A stretch of DNA of 64,000 bases from contig DATBGS010000146.1 in assembly GCA_036557885.1 (NCBI GenBank), positions 62,001 to 126,000 on the forward strand, written 5' to 3'. Each line of letters starts with the position of its first letter. Within the stretch, counting starts at the first letter, position 1. A program made the position numbers and the translations under genes. This DNA comes from DATBGS01 sp036557885 (lineage in GTDB: Bacteria > Chloroflexota > Ktedonobacteria > Ktedonobacterales > DATBGS01). This document shows positions 36,403 to 45,995 of this stretch, piece after piece. The notes under the pieces were generated by a model that made no database searches, was not told the DNA's origin, and saw nothing but the letters and a program-made list of their open reading frames with translations.

Positions 36403-37788
36403 CTATCCTTCCAGCAGCAGCGCCTCCGGGTCTTCGACCAGTTCTTTCACGCGAACCAGGAAGCGCACCGCTTCGCTGCCATCAACAATGCGATGGTCAT
36501 ACGATAACGCCACGTACATCATGGGGCGAATGACCACCTGCCCATTGCTGGCAACAGGGCGTTCTTCGATCTTGTGCATCCCCAGGATGCCCACCTGCGG
36601 CGCGTTCAGGATGGGCGTGGACATCAGCGAGCCATAGATGCCGCCGTTGGTGATGGTGAAGGTGCCACCCTGAAGTTCTGCCAACGTCAGCGCCCCTTCG
36701 CGGGCGCGTTTTGCCAGATCAGCAATCTCGCGTTCAATTTCGGCAAAGGTTTTGCGGTCCGCGTCGCGCACAACAGGCACGACCAGCCCCTCTTCTGTGC
36801 CAACAGCAATGCCGATGTCGTAGTAGTATTTCAGCACAATCTCGGTGCCTTGAATCTCGGCATTCAAGCGCGGGAACTCTTTGAGCGCCCCCACAACGGC
36901 CCTGGTGAAGAAGGACATAAAGCCCAGCCCGATGCCATGCCGCTCCTTGAACGAGTCTTTGCGCCGCTTGCGTACCTCCATGACGGCGCTCATATCAATC
37001 TCGTTGAAGGTGGTGAGCATGGCTGCGGTGTGCTGCGCCTGGACAAGCCGCTGCGCAATGGTCTGGCGGCGGCGCGACATGCGCATGCGTTCTTCCAGCC
37101 GTCCAGCCGAAGGCATGCCTAAAGCCCCCAGAGGAGCGGGCAGACCCACCTGCGTGGGCTGGGTGGGAGCTTGCAGCGCCCCCTTTTGGGGTAGCGCGGG
37201 CGTCTCGCCCGCAGGGGCGGGGGCTTGTAGCGTGGGCTGCCAGCCCGCAGGGGTGGTGCTGGGCGCAGCAGGTGCTTGTGTGTGCTGCTCCAGATAGCCC
37301 AGCACATCTTCTTTAGTCAGGCGCCCATGTGGCCCATCAGCTTGCACTTGCGAAAGATCAAGATGATGCTCGGCTGCGATCTTCCTGGCAACAGGCGTGG
37401 CCTGGGGCGCTTCACCAGACGCCGCAGGAGCAACAACGCTTTCTCCATTATCGCGTGGGGAGGCGGCTGGCCTGACCTCTCGTCCTTCTGGCTGCTGCTT
37501 GGCGGCAGGTGTTGACGGCTGGGCCGACGTTGGCTTTGCCGCTGGTGCTGCGCCTTCAGCAATTACCGCTAGCACATCCCCGATGCCCACCGTCTCGCCC
37601 GCCTGCTTGAGAATCTGCTGAAGCACGCCGCTTTGCTCTGCGGAGACTTCCAGATTGACTTTATCTGTCTCCAGTTCTACCAGTACCTCGCCTTGCTGTA
37701 CCTGCTCGCCTTCGCTCTTGCGCCAGGCAGCGACAGTAGCATCTACAACCGACTCCCCAAGTGTGGGAACACGAATCTCAACTGGCAT
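36403..37788 (-). CDS. sucB: 2-oxoglutarate dehydrogenase E2 (dihydrolipoyl succinyltransferase)
   Basis: A 461-residue E2. Lipoyl domain with Lys43 in ELETDKVNLEV, an Ala/Pro-rich linker, the peripheral-subunit-binding domain (about 120-160, ARKIAAEHHLDLSQV), a second linker (about 165-225), and the catalytic domain with LSYDHRIVDG. Pairing with an E1 of the SucA type points to 2-oxoglutarate, not pyruvate. GGAGG six bases before the ATG at 37788 sets the start, which overlaps the E1 stop by 11 bases. The second linker carries AGWQPTLQAPAPAGETPALP, encoded by two palindromic repeats. No E3 gene follows. Confidence 0.92.
   Translation of the reverse strand: MPVEIRVPTLGESVVDATVAAWRKSEGEQVQQGEVLVELETDKVNLEVSAEQSGVLQQILKQAGETVGIGDVLAVIAEGAAPAAKPTSAQPSTPAAKQQPEGREVRPAASPRDNGESVVAPAASGEAPQATPVARKIAAEHHLDLSQVQADGPHGRLTKEDVLGYLEQHTQAPAAPSTTPAGWQPTLQAPAPAGETPALPQKGALQAPTQPTQVGLPAPLGALGMPSAGRLEERMRMSRRRQTIAQRLVQAQHTAAMLTTFNEIDMSAVMEVRKRRKDSFKERHGIGLGFMSFFTRAVVGALKEFPRLNAEIQGTEIVLKYYYDIGIAVGTEEGLVVPVVRDADRKTFAEIEREIADLAKRAREGALTLAELQGGTFTITNGGIYGSLMSTPILNAPQVGILGMHKIEERPVASNGQVVIRPMMYVALSYDHRIVDGSEAVRFLVRVKELVEDPEALLLEG
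37191..37253. repeat. Two palindromic repeats inside the sucB linker
   Basis: GTAGCGCGGGCGTCTCGCCC GCAGGGG (37191-37217) and CTTGTAGCGTGGGCTGCCAG CCCGCAGGGG (37224-37253) are in frame with sucB and encode linker residues. They resemble the intergenic repeat family. Confidence 0.75.
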
Positions 37789-40642
37789 GACGACCTCCGC
37801 GTTGCTTGATTGCAAGATGCAAGGCTTGAGAGAGAATGCGCTGCTGCTCGGCCTGGTGCGCTTCCAGCACGCCCTCGGCAGGGCTGGCGCGCTCCGGGCG
37901 GCTGATGTGGCTGACCTTCAGGTTGCGGCCAGCGATATCTTGAAGTCTGGGGGCTACAAGGTTCCAGGCGCCCATATTCTCTGGTTCTTCCTGCACCCAG
38001 ACCAGTTCCCGCGCATTGGGATAGCCCGCGAGCACGCTTGTTAGTTCTTGCTGCGGGAAGGGGTACAACAACTCTACGCGCCCGATGGCGACCTCTTCGG
38101 CTTGCGCACGCTCCGGGCTGGTGAGCAAATCAATTGCCACCTTCCCTGAGCAGACCACCACGCGCGAGATACGCTCTGGGTGGGCGCGTGCTGTCTGGTC
38201 ATCCATGACGGGTTGGAAGGTGCCCTGCGCTAGATCATCCAGGCGTGCCGCTGCCTGGGGGTGACGCAGCAGGCTTTTGGGCGTCATGATGATCAGCGGG
38301 CGCGGCTGATGCTCCAAGCGTGCAGCGTGCCAGCGCAGCAAATGGAAATATTGCGCGGCGGTGCTGCAATTGGCGACGCGGATATTATCCTCGGCGGCAA
38401 GTTGCAGATAGCGCTCCAGCCGGGCGCTGGAATGCTCTGGCCCCTGGCCCTCGTAGCCATGCGGCAGCAGCAGCACCAGCGATGGCTCCTGGCGCCATTT
38501 GGCACGAGCCGAAACGATGAACTGGTCAATGATGACCTGCGCGGCGTTGGCAAAATCGCCAAACTGCGCCTCCCAGAGTACGAGCGTTTTCGGCGCGTGC
38601 ATGCTGTAGCCAAACTCAAAGCCCAGCACGCCTGCCTCAGAGAGCGGGCTGTTATAGATGGCAAACGATGCTTTGGCGTTGGGCAAGTGCTGAAGCGGAG
38701 TGAACGTCTCTCCCGTCTGCTCATCATGCAAGACGGCGTGGCGATGGCTAAACGTGCCGCGCTCGGTGTCCTGCCCCGTCAGGCGGATGGGGATGCCTTC
38801 TGCAAGGAGCAAGGCAAAAGCCAGCGCCTCGGCCTGGCCCCAGTCTATGCCGCCCTCAGCACCAAGCGCGGCGCGCTGGCGCTGAAAAAGCCGCTCCAGT
38901 TTGGCGTTAGGATGGAAGTTTTCTGGCCGCTGGAGCAGTTCTTCATTCAACCGCACAAGCTGCTCGGTGGTCAAGGGCGCGGGCTGCGGATTGCTGTAGC
39001 GCCCGTTGGAATCGCCTGCTTCGTCGGCCTTCATCTCCAGCAAGCTCTTTTCCGCTTCGCGCTTGGCGCGTTCCAGCCGCTCAAAAGCCGCTTTGGTGGC
39101 CTCCTCAGCAGCTTGCGGGGTAATCACCCCTTGCTGCTCAATCTGTTTGGCATAGAGGGCGCGCACCGTTGGATGGGCGCGAATCACCTCATACATGCGC
39201 GGCTGCGTGAAGGCCGGTTCGTCGCCCTCGTTGTGACCCCAGCGCCGATAGCCAACCAACTCAATCAGAATATCTTTGTGGAACTCGTTGCGCCAGGCAT
39301 GCGCTATGCGCGCCGCGACCAGACAGGCTTCGGGGTCATCGGCGTTGACATGGATGATGGGCACCTCAAAGCCCTTGGCTAGGTCGCTGGCAAAGTGGGT
39401 GGAGCGCCCGTCTCTGGCTTCAGTCGTAAAGCCAACCTGATTGTCTACGATGATATGAATAGTACCGCCCGTCCAGTAGCCAGGGAGCCGCCAGAGGTTG
39501 AATGTCTCGGCCACAATGCCTTCGCCAGGGAAAGCGGCATCGCCGTGAATCAAGATGGGCAGGGCGCGGTTCACGTCCTGCGGTGGCTTGCCAGGTTGGA
39601 GGCGATCTTCCTGCGCGGCGCGGGCCATGCCCTCCACGACGGGGTTGATAAACTCCAGATGGCTGGGGTTGGAGGCCAGCGTCAGCTTGATGCTTTGCCG
39701 GGCGCTTTCCCGGTGCAGCCGCTCGGCGCCAAGGTGGTACTTCACATCGCCCGTCCAGCCACTGTAGGTAAAAGCCGGGTTTCCCTCGATGTCTTGCTGC
39801 TTGAGGTGCATAAACTCCGAGAGAATGACGGCATAGGGTTTTTCCAGTACATGCGCCAGCACATTGAGCCGCCCGCGATGCGCCATGCCAATCGTCACCT
39901 CGCGCGCGCCAACCTCAACGGCGCGACAGATGATCTCATCCAGCATGGGCACCAGCAGATCGGTGCCTTCAATAGAAAAGCGTTTCTGTCCAGGGAAGGT
40001 CTGATGCAAATAGCGCTCAAAGACCTCCACTTCTGTCAGCCGTTCCAGCAAATCGTGTTTTTCCCTGGCATCGGGTTCTTGCTGATACAGCGCCAACCCA
40101 ACGGCATCGCGCAGCCAGGCGCGCTCCACCGGGCTTTTCACTTGATTAAACTCATAGCTGATGGTGCCAGAGTACATCCTGCGCACGCGGTTGATCGCCT
40201 CAAGCGCGTTGCGTGCGCCCTCTGCGGCGTGCCCGCCCACGACGATTGGCGGCAGCGCGGCCAGATCTTCTTCGGTCAGGCCATAGGTTTCTGGCAGCAA
40301 GGCCGGGTCTCCGGGTGGCTCGGTGCCCAGCGGGTCGAGCCGCGCGCCCAGATGCCCGCGATCACGGATGGCATGGGCCAGCGCCGTCGCGCCAACCACC
40401 TTGGCGGTGGTGAGGACTGCTCCAGCGACTTCACCGGCTGGGGCATGTAGCGCGGGCTGCCCGCCCGCCGGGGCTGGGCTGGGTGCGGCAATCGCCTGCT
40501 CCGTTGCGCCATTGGGCGACCACTGCGCAAAAAAGGCGCGTGTGGCTGGGTCCACCGAGGCCGGGTCGCGCTGGTAGCGCTCGTAGAGTTCCAGTACATA
40601 GCCAGCGTTGGGGCCATAAAATGCTTCTAATTCTGTTGGCAT
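37778..40642 (-). CDS. sucA: 2-oxoglutarate dehydrogenase E1
   Basis: A 954-residue thiamine diphosphate enzyme that decarboxylates 2-oxoglutarate in the TCA cycle. GMAHRGRLNVLAHVLEKPY, NPSHLEFINPVVEG, HGDAAFPGEGIVAETFNL and LPHGYEGQGPEHSSARLERY are family blocks. The N terminus has the typical E2-binding start (FYGPNAGYVLELYERYQRD), then an Ala/Pro-rich linker (about 45-75) containing APAGGQPALHAPAGEV, whose DNA matches the palindromic repeats. Coupled to sucB by overlap. The ATG follows AGGACG at a somewhat long spacing. Confidence 0.94.
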   Translation of the reverse strand: MPTELEAFYGPNAGYVLELYERYQRDPASVDPATRAFFAQWSPNGATEQAIAAPSPAPAGGQPALHAPAGEVAGAVLTTAKVVGATALAHAIRDRGHLGARLDPLGTEPPGDPALLPETYGLTEEDLAALPPIVVGGHAAEGARNALEAINRVRRMYSGTISYEFNQVKSPVERAWLRDAVGLALYQQEPDAREKHDLLERLTEVEVFERYLHQTFPGQKRFSIEGTDLLVPMLDEIICRAVEVGAREVTIGMAHRGRLNVLAHVLEKPYAVILSEFMHLKQQDIEGNPAFTYSGWTGDVKYHLGAERLHRESARQSIKLTLASNPSHLEFINPVVEGMARAAQEDRLQPGKPPQDVNRALPILIHGDAAFPGEGIVAETFNLWRLPGYWTGGTIHIIVDNQVGFTTEARDGRSTHFASDLAKGFEVPIIHVNADDPEACLVAARIAHAWRNEFHKDILIELVGYRRWGHNEGDEPAFTQPRMYEVIRAHPTVRALYAKQIEQQGVITPQAAEEATKAAFERLERAKREAEKSLLEMKADEAGDSNGRYSNPQPAPLTTEQLVRLNEELLQRPENFHPNAKLERLFQRQRAALGAEGGIDWGQAEALAFALLLAEGIPIRLTGQDTERGTFSHRHAVLHDEQTGETFTPLQHLPNAKASFAIYNSPLSEAGVLGFEFGYSMHAPKTLVLWEAQFGDFANAAQVIIDQFIVSARAKWRQEPSLVLLLPHGYEGQGPEHSSARLERYLQLAAEDNIRVANCSTAAQYFHLLRWHAARLEHQPRPLIIMTPKSLLRHPQAAARLDDLAQGTFQPVMDDQTARAHPERISRVVVCSGKVAIDLLTSPERAQAEEVAIGRVELLYPFPQQELTSVLAGYPNARELVWVQEEPENMGAWNLVAPRLQDIAGRNLKVSHISRPERASPAEGVLEAHQAEQQRILSQALHLAIKQRGGRHAS
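40444..40473. repeat. Palindromic repeat inside the sucA linker
   Basis: CATGTAGCGCGGGCTGCCCG CCCGCCGGGG, directly next to TTCACCGGCTGG, lies in frame in sucA and encodes APAGGQPALHAPAG. Confidence 0.7.
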
Positions 40643-40818
40643 GGAAGATCACGTCCTGATGAGCAAAGACGCTCGCAGTCTTTTACAGGTGTTTTCTTTC
40701 ATTATATCCCTTCGCATCTAATCCGGTTGAACAGTATTTCCGCTTCCCTGGTTGATGAAAGCAAGAGATGTGCTATGATAGTGCTGCAATCGTCCCTGGT
40801 ATGTGCAGGAGGCAGCCG

Positions 40819-41328
40819 ATGAACAATACCCGCGAATCCGCCAGGCAGATGGCGGCCTGCCGAAGCATCTTGATTCGGACACACAGCCGGGTGCGGGTCT
40901 ATCTCTGGCGGCGCTGGGATTGGTGGGATAAGCAACGGCAAGCGCGTTTTTTGCCCTGGGTACTGACAACGCTCTGGGAGGGTATCCGCCAGTTCCCGAA
41001 CCAGGAGGCGCTGGCGGGCTACCTGCAAAGCGAAGGTCGCCAGTTCTGCCAGAACGCGCTCAACGAGTCGCGTACCGCGCTGCGTTTCCTGGCTCTGGCT
41101 GGAGCCGGGCTGGTGCTTGTTGCTGGCCTGGCGCTGACGATTAGCTTGCTCAACCTGGAATCCTTTTATGAACTGGAATCAGCGCTCTGGGCTGGGGTCA
41201 TTGTGGGCGCGCCGCTGTGGATACTGTTTTTCTCGGTGGAACTGATTGAATATCGCACCGCGCGCTATCTCTCGGCAGCCATCGAGACGGCAATTGAGCG
41301 GCTAGGGCAGGTGGAGGCAGAGCAGTAA
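40819..41328 (+). CDS. Membrane protein of unknown function, two TM segments
   Basis: A 169-residue protein, not recognised. A basic, Trp-rich N-terminal part (RRWDWWDKQRQARFLPW) of about 85 residues is followed by two hydrophobic helices (about 88-112 and 123-145) and a short amphipathic tail ending in QVEAEQ. GCAGGAGG places the start at 40819. It stands alone, divergent from sucA. Confidence 0.65.
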   Translation: MNNTRESARQMAACRSILIRTHSRVRVYLWRRWDWWDKQRQARFLPWVLTTLWEGIRQFPNQEALAGYLQSEGRQFCQNALNESRTALRFLALAGAGLVLVAGLALTISLLNLESFYELESALWAGVIVGAPLWILFFSVELIEYRTARYLSAAIETAIERLGQVEAEQ

Positions 41329-41376
41329 GGTGCCAGACTGTAAGAGAGAGTCTTATAACCTCGCCTCCATATCATC

Positions 41377-42312
41377 CTAATCCCCCACCTCTGATAGCCC
41401 CGCTGTAACCTCGCTGAGTGCTGGCGCAATCTCCTCTGGCTCCTTTTGCGAGCGAAGCGAGATACCACTGATGAGGAAAACGCTTGAGAGAACGATGGCA
41501 AGGCCAACAACGGTGCCCACTGTCGCGGTTTCTTGCAGAAAGAGCGCGCCCCAGAGCAGCCCAAAGACCGGCACAAGAAATGTCACGATAGCCGTTTTGG
41601 TGGCGCCAACGGTCTGAATGAGATGGAAATAGAGCAGATAGGCGATAGCAGTTGACATCAGGGAAAGCCCAAGAAAGGCCAGAAGCACCTCTGTCGAAGG
41701 AAAGGTCGTTGGCAGGCGAAGAAGCGCAAATGGAACCAGCACCACGCCCGTCGCAAGCTGCTGGCCGATTGATAGCGCCAGTGGAGAAGCGCCCTTAAAG
41801 TTCTGGCTGGCGTACACGTTGCCGAATGCGTAGCAGAGCGCCGCCAGCAGGGACGCGCCAGCGGAAAGCAGGATAATGCCCGTGAGCGGCAAGGGACTCA
41901 AACCCACCAGCACGCCAACCCCAACCATGCCCATAAGCAGCCCGATCACTTTTTTGAGCGTCAGCCGATCTTTGAGCCAGCCAGCAGCCACCAGCGCCGT
42001 GAAAAGCGGCACAGTGGCGTTGAGCATCGCGGCCAGTGAAGCGGGCAGATTCAGTTCGGCGGCGGCAATCAAAGTCAGCGGGATGGCCCCGTTGATTGTG
42101 CCCAGGATGAGGAATGCGCGCCACTGCCCCTTGAAGCTGGGCACGCGCCGGGCAGCCAGGGCATAAAGCATCAGCGCGCCGCCAGCCAGCAGGACGCGCG
42201 CATCCATCAGCACGACTGGCCCTAACGCTGATGCGGTGATGCGAATAAACAGATAAGACGCGCCCCACATCGCGCCCAGGAGCAGAAGAATCCCAAAGTC
42301 GCGTTTGCCCAT
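41377..42312 (-). CDS. EamA/DMT-family transporter
   Basis: A 311-residue membrane protein with ten predicted helices in two EamA repeats (about 5-140 and 150-290). It resembles RhaT/YdcZ-like drug/metabolite exporters; SYLFIRITASALGPVVL and WLKDRLTLKKVIGLLMGMVG are typical. The C-terminal tail is charged and cytosolic. Substrate unknown. Only a weak ribosome site (GGGGAAC) precedes the ATG. Confidence 0.85.
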   Translation of the reverse strand: MGKRDFGILLLLGAMWGASYLFIRITASALGPVVLMDARVLLAGGALMLYALAARRVPSFKGQWRAFLILGTINGAIPLTLIAAAELNLPASLAAMLNATVPLFTALVAAGWLKDRLTLKKVIGLLMGMVGVGVLVGLSPLPLTGIILLSAGASLLAALCYAFGNVYASQNFKGASPLALSIGQQLATGVVLVPFALLRLPTTFPSTEVLLAFLGLSLMSTAIAYLLYFHLIQTVGATKTAIVTFLVPVFGLLWGALFLQETATVGTVVGLAIVLSSVFLISGISLRSQKEPEEIAPALSEVTAGLSEVGD

Positions 42313-42419
42313 GCGTTCCCCACTTCTTTCATCACAAGCAAATATTACGGTGGGCCATTCTCAACTGATCACTTTGGTAAAGGCTCACCTTATCATATTT
42401 CTAAGCGGCATGCTGTTTC

Positions 42420-43577
42420 TTACGACCTGGGCAAACCAAGCACGTGCTGGGCAACGAAGCTGAGAATGAGATTGTTGGAGATGGGCGCGACGCGATAGAG
42501 CCGCGTTTCGCGGAACTTGCGCTCTACATCATACTCAACGGCAAAGCCGTAGCCGCCATGCGTATCCAGGCAGACGTTTGCCGCCTGCCAGGAGGCTTCG
42601 GCTGCAAGCAGTTTGGACATATTGGCCTCTGCGCCGCATAGTTCGTGCTGATCAAAAAGCCAGGCGGCTTTATAGCGCATCAGGTCGGCAGCTTCGATGG
42701 CGGCGTGCGCCTGGGCAATCGGGAATTGCACGCCCTGGTTCTGGCCGATGGGTCGCCCGAACACTTCTCGCTGGCGGGCATACTGGCTGGCGCGCTCAAT
42801 AAACCAGCGACCATCACCGATGCACTCTGCGGCAATCAGGATGCGCTCGGCGTTCATGCCGTCCAGAATGTAGCGGAAGCCCTGGCTTTCCTGCCCAATC
42901 AGCGTGTCGGCGGGAATCTCAACGTTATTGAAAAAGACTTCGTTGGTTTCGTGGTTGATCATCGTTGCCAGCGGGCGCACCTCTAAACCCGCGCCTGCTG
43001 CGCGCAGGTCCACCAGAAAGAGGCTCAGCCCCTCTGTTCGCGCTTTCACCTGCTCTAGCGGCGTGGTGCGCGCCAGCAGCAGCATCAGATCGGAGTGCTG
43101 CACACGCGAGGTAAAGATTTTCTGGCCGTTGATGAGGTAGCGCTCTCCCTGGCGTGTTGCCCTTGTCTGAATGCGCGTGGTATCGGAGCCAGCGTTGGGT
43201 TCGGTGACGCCAAAGGCTTGCAGACGCAGGCTGCCATCGGCAATGCCGGGGAGGTAGCGGTGCTTTTGCTCCTCGCTGCCATGCCGCAGCAGCGCGCCCA
43301 TGATATACATTTGCGCGTGGCAGGCAGCAGAGTTTCCACCAGAATGATTGACTTCCTCAAGAATGATGCTGGCCTCCAGCACGCCCAGCCCGGAGCCGCC
43401 ATATTCCTGCGGGATGAGCGCGGCCAGCCAGCCCCCGCGCGTCAGTTCTGCCACGAATGCTTCAGGATAGGCGCGGCGCTGGTCCAGGTCGCGCCAGTAA
43501 GCGTCTGGATAGCCTTTGCACAGGTCGCGCACCGCCGCGCGAATGGCCTGTTGTTCCTCGGTTAAACGGAAATCCAT
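42420..43577 (-). CDS. Acyl-CoA dehydrogenase
   Basis: A 385-residue flavoenzyme: LTEEQQAIRAAVRDLC at the start, QAFGVTEPNAGSDTTRIQT (FAD block), FGRPIGQNQGVQFPIAQAH and DTHGGYGFAVEYDVERKFRE. Where medium-chain enzymes have the catalytic YEGT, this one reads YRVAPISNN, as in several specialised subgroups. Substrate is unknown. AAAGGGGC before the ATG at 43577 sets the start; an earlier ATG at 43610 lacks a site. Confidence 0.9.
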   Translation of the reverse strand: MDFRLTEEQQAIRAAVRDLCKGYPDAYWRDLDQRRAYPEAFVAELTRGGWLAALIPQEYGGSGLGVLEASIILEEVNHSGGNSAACHAQMYIMGALLRHGSEEQKHRYLPGIADGSLRLQAFGVTEPNAGSDTTRIQTRATRQGERYLINGQKIFTSRVQHSDLMLLLARTTPLEQVKARTEGLSLFLVDLRAAGAGLEVRPLATMINHETNEVFFNNVEIPADTLIGQESQGFRYILDGMNAERILIAAECIGDGRWFIERASQYARQREVFGRPIGQNQGVQFPIAQAHAAIEAADLMRYKAAWLFDQHELCGAEANMSKLLAAEASWQAANVCLDTHGGYGFAVEYDVERKFRETRLYRVAPISNNLILSFVAQHVLGLPRS

Positions 43578-43754
43578 AAAAGCCCCTTTGCTCTTGTCTT
43601 CTGGTTGCATCTCTTTGATTTACAGGCATAATAAGCGCTTTCTGGCAGTTTGTGAAGGCAACGCAGGAGAGAACTTTTCCAAACTGCGCTATACTGTGGG
43701 CATTCACAACGCTTTATTTTGTTGCGCGCCGCTTTGGTTAGGAGCATCGCCCCG

Positions 43755-44339
43755 ATGTCTACATCATCTCTCACAATGGAAATCCATACACTCACTCCCG
43801 AACGCTGGCCGGATGTGGAGGAACTGTTTGGGCCACGCGGCGCGTGCGCGGGATGCTGGTGTATGTGGTGGCGGCTGGTGGCAAAGGATTGGGAGCGCAA
43901 CAAAGGCCAGGGTAATAAAGATGCCTTTGAGGTGTTAGTAAAGGCAGGTGAAGTTCCCGGCTTGCTTGCGTATACCGATGGGAAGCCGGTGGGTTGGTGC
44001 GCCATTGCGCCGCGTATGGAGTACGTGCGGCTGGAGCGCATGCGCATCTTTCAGCCAGTGGATGAGCAGCCAGTCTGGTCTGTCACCTGCTTTTTTGTGG
44101 CGCGAGGCTTCAGAAACAAGGGTGTCACGGCACAATTGCTTCAGGCAGCGGTGGACTATGCCAAAACGCAGGGGGCGCAGATCGTCGAGGGGTATCCAGT
44201 GGAACCGAAGAAAGGCAGGATGGCCGATGTGTTTGTGTATACCGGGCTGGCTTCCACATTTCGACAAGTGGGCTTTGCGGAGGCGGCGCGCCGCTCAGAG
44301 ACGCGCCCCATTATGCGCTATGTGCTCAAGCAAGAATAA
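43755..44339 (+). CDS. GNAT-family N-acetyltransferase
   Basis: A 194-residue acetyltransferase. CFFVARGFRNKGVTAQLLQAA is the acetyl-CoA loop (R/QxxGxG/A variant RNKGVT). A Cys/Trp-rich segment near residues 29-39 (ACAGCWCMWWRL) is seen in a subgroup of GNAT proteins of unknown substrate. GGAGC lies 12 bases before the ATG at 43755; the ATG at 43776 is an alternative. Confidence 0.8.
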   Translation: MSTSSLTMEIHTLTPERWPDVEELFGPRGACAGCWCMWWRLVAKDWERNKGQGNKDAFEVLVKAGEVPGLLAYTDGKPVGWCAIAPRMEYVRLERMRIFQPVDEQPVWSVTCFFVARGFRNKGVTAQLLQAAVDYAKTQGAQIVEGYPVEPKKGRMADVFVYTGLASTFRQVGFAEAARRSETRPIMRYVLKQE

Positions 44340-44383
44340 AGCGTCATCGTGGGTGATACCTATCAAACAAGAGGGAACTTCAG

Positions 44384-44749
44384 ATGCCATATATGGTTGG
44401 GCAGCTTCTGGTGTTGCTAGGATTTGTGACAATACTGCTTGTCATGTACACGCTGATCGCCAGAAGCGCTGGCATCTTTCCCACACAGCGCCATTTCTGG
44501 CGCAATACGCTTATTTCAGCGGTCTTATCCTATGGCTTGAGCAGCGCGCTCTTCTGGTTCTTTCATACGCCAATTGTGGGCGCATTCATTATTGCCACCA
44601 TTGTGCCATTTATCATTGGGAACTTTGATGGGGCTGAGCGAGGGAAATCCGCTGAGGAGATTGGAGATGCGGCTGATGAACCAGATACTGCCCTGGAAAA
44701 AAATGGAAACGCAATGGCTGATGCAGCCATTGCCGAAGAGCAGGACTAG
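44384..44749 (+). CDS. Small membrane protein with acidic tail
   Basis: A 121-residue protein, not recognised. Three hydrophobic helices (about 5-25, 42-62 and 64-82) are followed by an acidic, cytosolic tail (ERGKSAEEIGDAADEPD...). AGAGGGAACTTCAG lies before the ATG. Its stop overlaps the convergent HD gene by four bases. Confidence 0.6.
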   Translation: MPYMVGQLLVLLGFVTILLVMYTLIARSAGIFPTQRHFWRNTLISAVLSYGLSSALFWFFHTPIVGAFIIATIVPFIIGNFDGAERGKSAEEIGDAADEPDTALEKNGNAMADAAIAEEQD

Positions 44750-45171
44750 CCTATCTCTTTCAATCGGCGCCAGGAGCGGATATAACGATCTAACCGTTCG
44801 CGGTCTTTTTCCGTGACGGCGAGAAGCCGCCGCATATCCATATTGTCTTCCAGGTCGGCCAGCTTGACCCGCCGCGCGAGCGGGTTGGCGGCAGCGCGCT
44901 CGATGAATTGCTCATAGGTTTCTGTGGAGCGGCGTGTCAGACAGTCCAGCGCGGCCAGTATCTCATCTGAGTAGCCCAGCCTGTGCAGGCCGCCTTGCGT
45001 ATAGTTCGTGTCCTCAATGACATCATGCAGCACCCCCACGATGCGTTCTTGCTCGGTTTCCAGCCGGAACATGACGCGCAGCACATGCAGGGCATAGGGC
45101 TGGCCGACCTTATCCACCTGCCCGTGATGAGCCTGAACCGCTAGCGCAATAGCATCTTCAAGCGTAGGCAT
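44746..45171 (-). CDS. Small HD-domain hydrolase, MESH1/small-alarmone-hydrolase-like
   Basis: A 141-residue HD protein. AVQAHHGQVDKVGQPYALH...VLHDVIEDT matches the hydrolase half of RelA/SpoT, while the synthetase and regulatory parts are absent. Such short proteins (MESH1, SAH) hydrolyse (p)ppGpp or related nucleotides; some have other roles. The gene begins directly after the stop codon of the enoyl-CoA hydratase (TAAATG) and is therefore co-translated with it. Confidence 0.8.
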   Translation of the reverse strand: MPTLEDAIALAVQAHHGQVDKVGQPYALHVLRVMFRLETEQERIVGVLHDVIEDTNYTQGGLHRLGYSDEILAALDCLTRRSTETYEQFIERAAANPLARRVKLADLEDNMDMRRLLAVTEKDRERLDRYIRSWRRLKEIG

Positions 45172-45954
45172 TTATTTTCCCTTAAATACTGCCGGGCGCT
45201 TTTCTCGGAAGGCAGCCATTGCCTCCAGCGCGTCATGCGTGCCAAACGTTTGCATGATGGTTTCGAGTTCGTTGTAGAAAGCGCGCTCTAGCTCCGTCTC
45301 CAGCGGGCGGTTGAGCAACTGCTTACTGAAGCGGCGCGAGAGCGGGGCGCGGCTGAGCAGCTTTTCGGCCAGCGCCTGGATTTCCGTATCCAGCTTCACT
45401 GGCTCAACCAGGCGATGCAGCAGCCCAAATGAGTGCGCCGCCTGGGCGTTGAACACATCAGCCAGTAAAATAATTTCGCGCGCGTTGCCTTGCCCAACCA
45501 GCGCGGGCAGCAACACTGTCGTGCCGCCAGTGATGACCATGCCAACCCGCGCTTCGACACAGCCCATGCGCGCCCGCGTGCTGGCAACGCGAAAATCGCA
45601 GGCCAGCGCCAACTCAAAGCCCCCACCAACCGCCACTCCATCAATGGCTGCAATGGTTGGCTTGTCGCGCAGGCAGAGCAGGCGGGTGAGGATTTGCAGG
45701 TCCAGAATCAGCGCCAACGAGTCTTCGCGCGTCTGATGCTCAGCCTCTTTCAGATCGTCGCCCGCGCAGAAATTGCCACCTGCCCCCGTGAGAATGATCA
45801 CCTCAGCCGCGTGATCATTCTGAGCATGTTCCAGCGTCTCACGCAGCCTGGTAATCATGGCGCGGCTCATGGCGTTCATAGCCTTGGGGCGATTCATGGT
45901 GACGCGCGCAATCTTATTGTGAACCTCGTAAAGCACCAGTGCTTCATCGGACAT
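45172..45954 (-). CDS. Enoyl-CoA hydratase/isomerase
   Basis: A 260-residue crotonase-fold protein. The oxyanion segments GAGGNFCAGDDLKEAE and AVGGGFELALACDFRVAS are present; catalytic glutamates lie around RVGMVITGG as in the family. AAGGAG nine bases before the ATG at 45954 sets the start. It is the middle gene between paaK and the HD hydrolase, so a step in aromatic or fatty acyl-CoA breakdown is likely. Confidence 0.87.
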   Translation of the reverse strand: MSDEALVLYEVHNKIARVTMNRPKAMNAMSRAMITRLRETLEHAQNDHAAEVIILTGAGGNFCAGDDLKEAEHQTREDSLALILDLQILTRLLCLRDKPTIAAIDGVAVGGGFELALACDFRVASTRARMGCVEARVGMVITGGTTVLLPALVGQGNAREIILLADVFNAQAAHSFGLLHRLVEPVKLDTEIQALAEKLLSRAPLSRRFSKQLLNRPLETELERAFYNELETIMQTFGTHDALEAMAAFREKRPAVFKGK

Positions 45955-45995
45955 CGTATCTGGCTCCTTGCTGTGTGTAGCGTCCAAAGACGCGC

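Noticed and set aside
38261..40450. Two long plus-strand open frames (373 and 351 codons)
   Set aside because: Both are antisense to sucA, whose motifs are intact; no ribosome site or family match on the plus strand.
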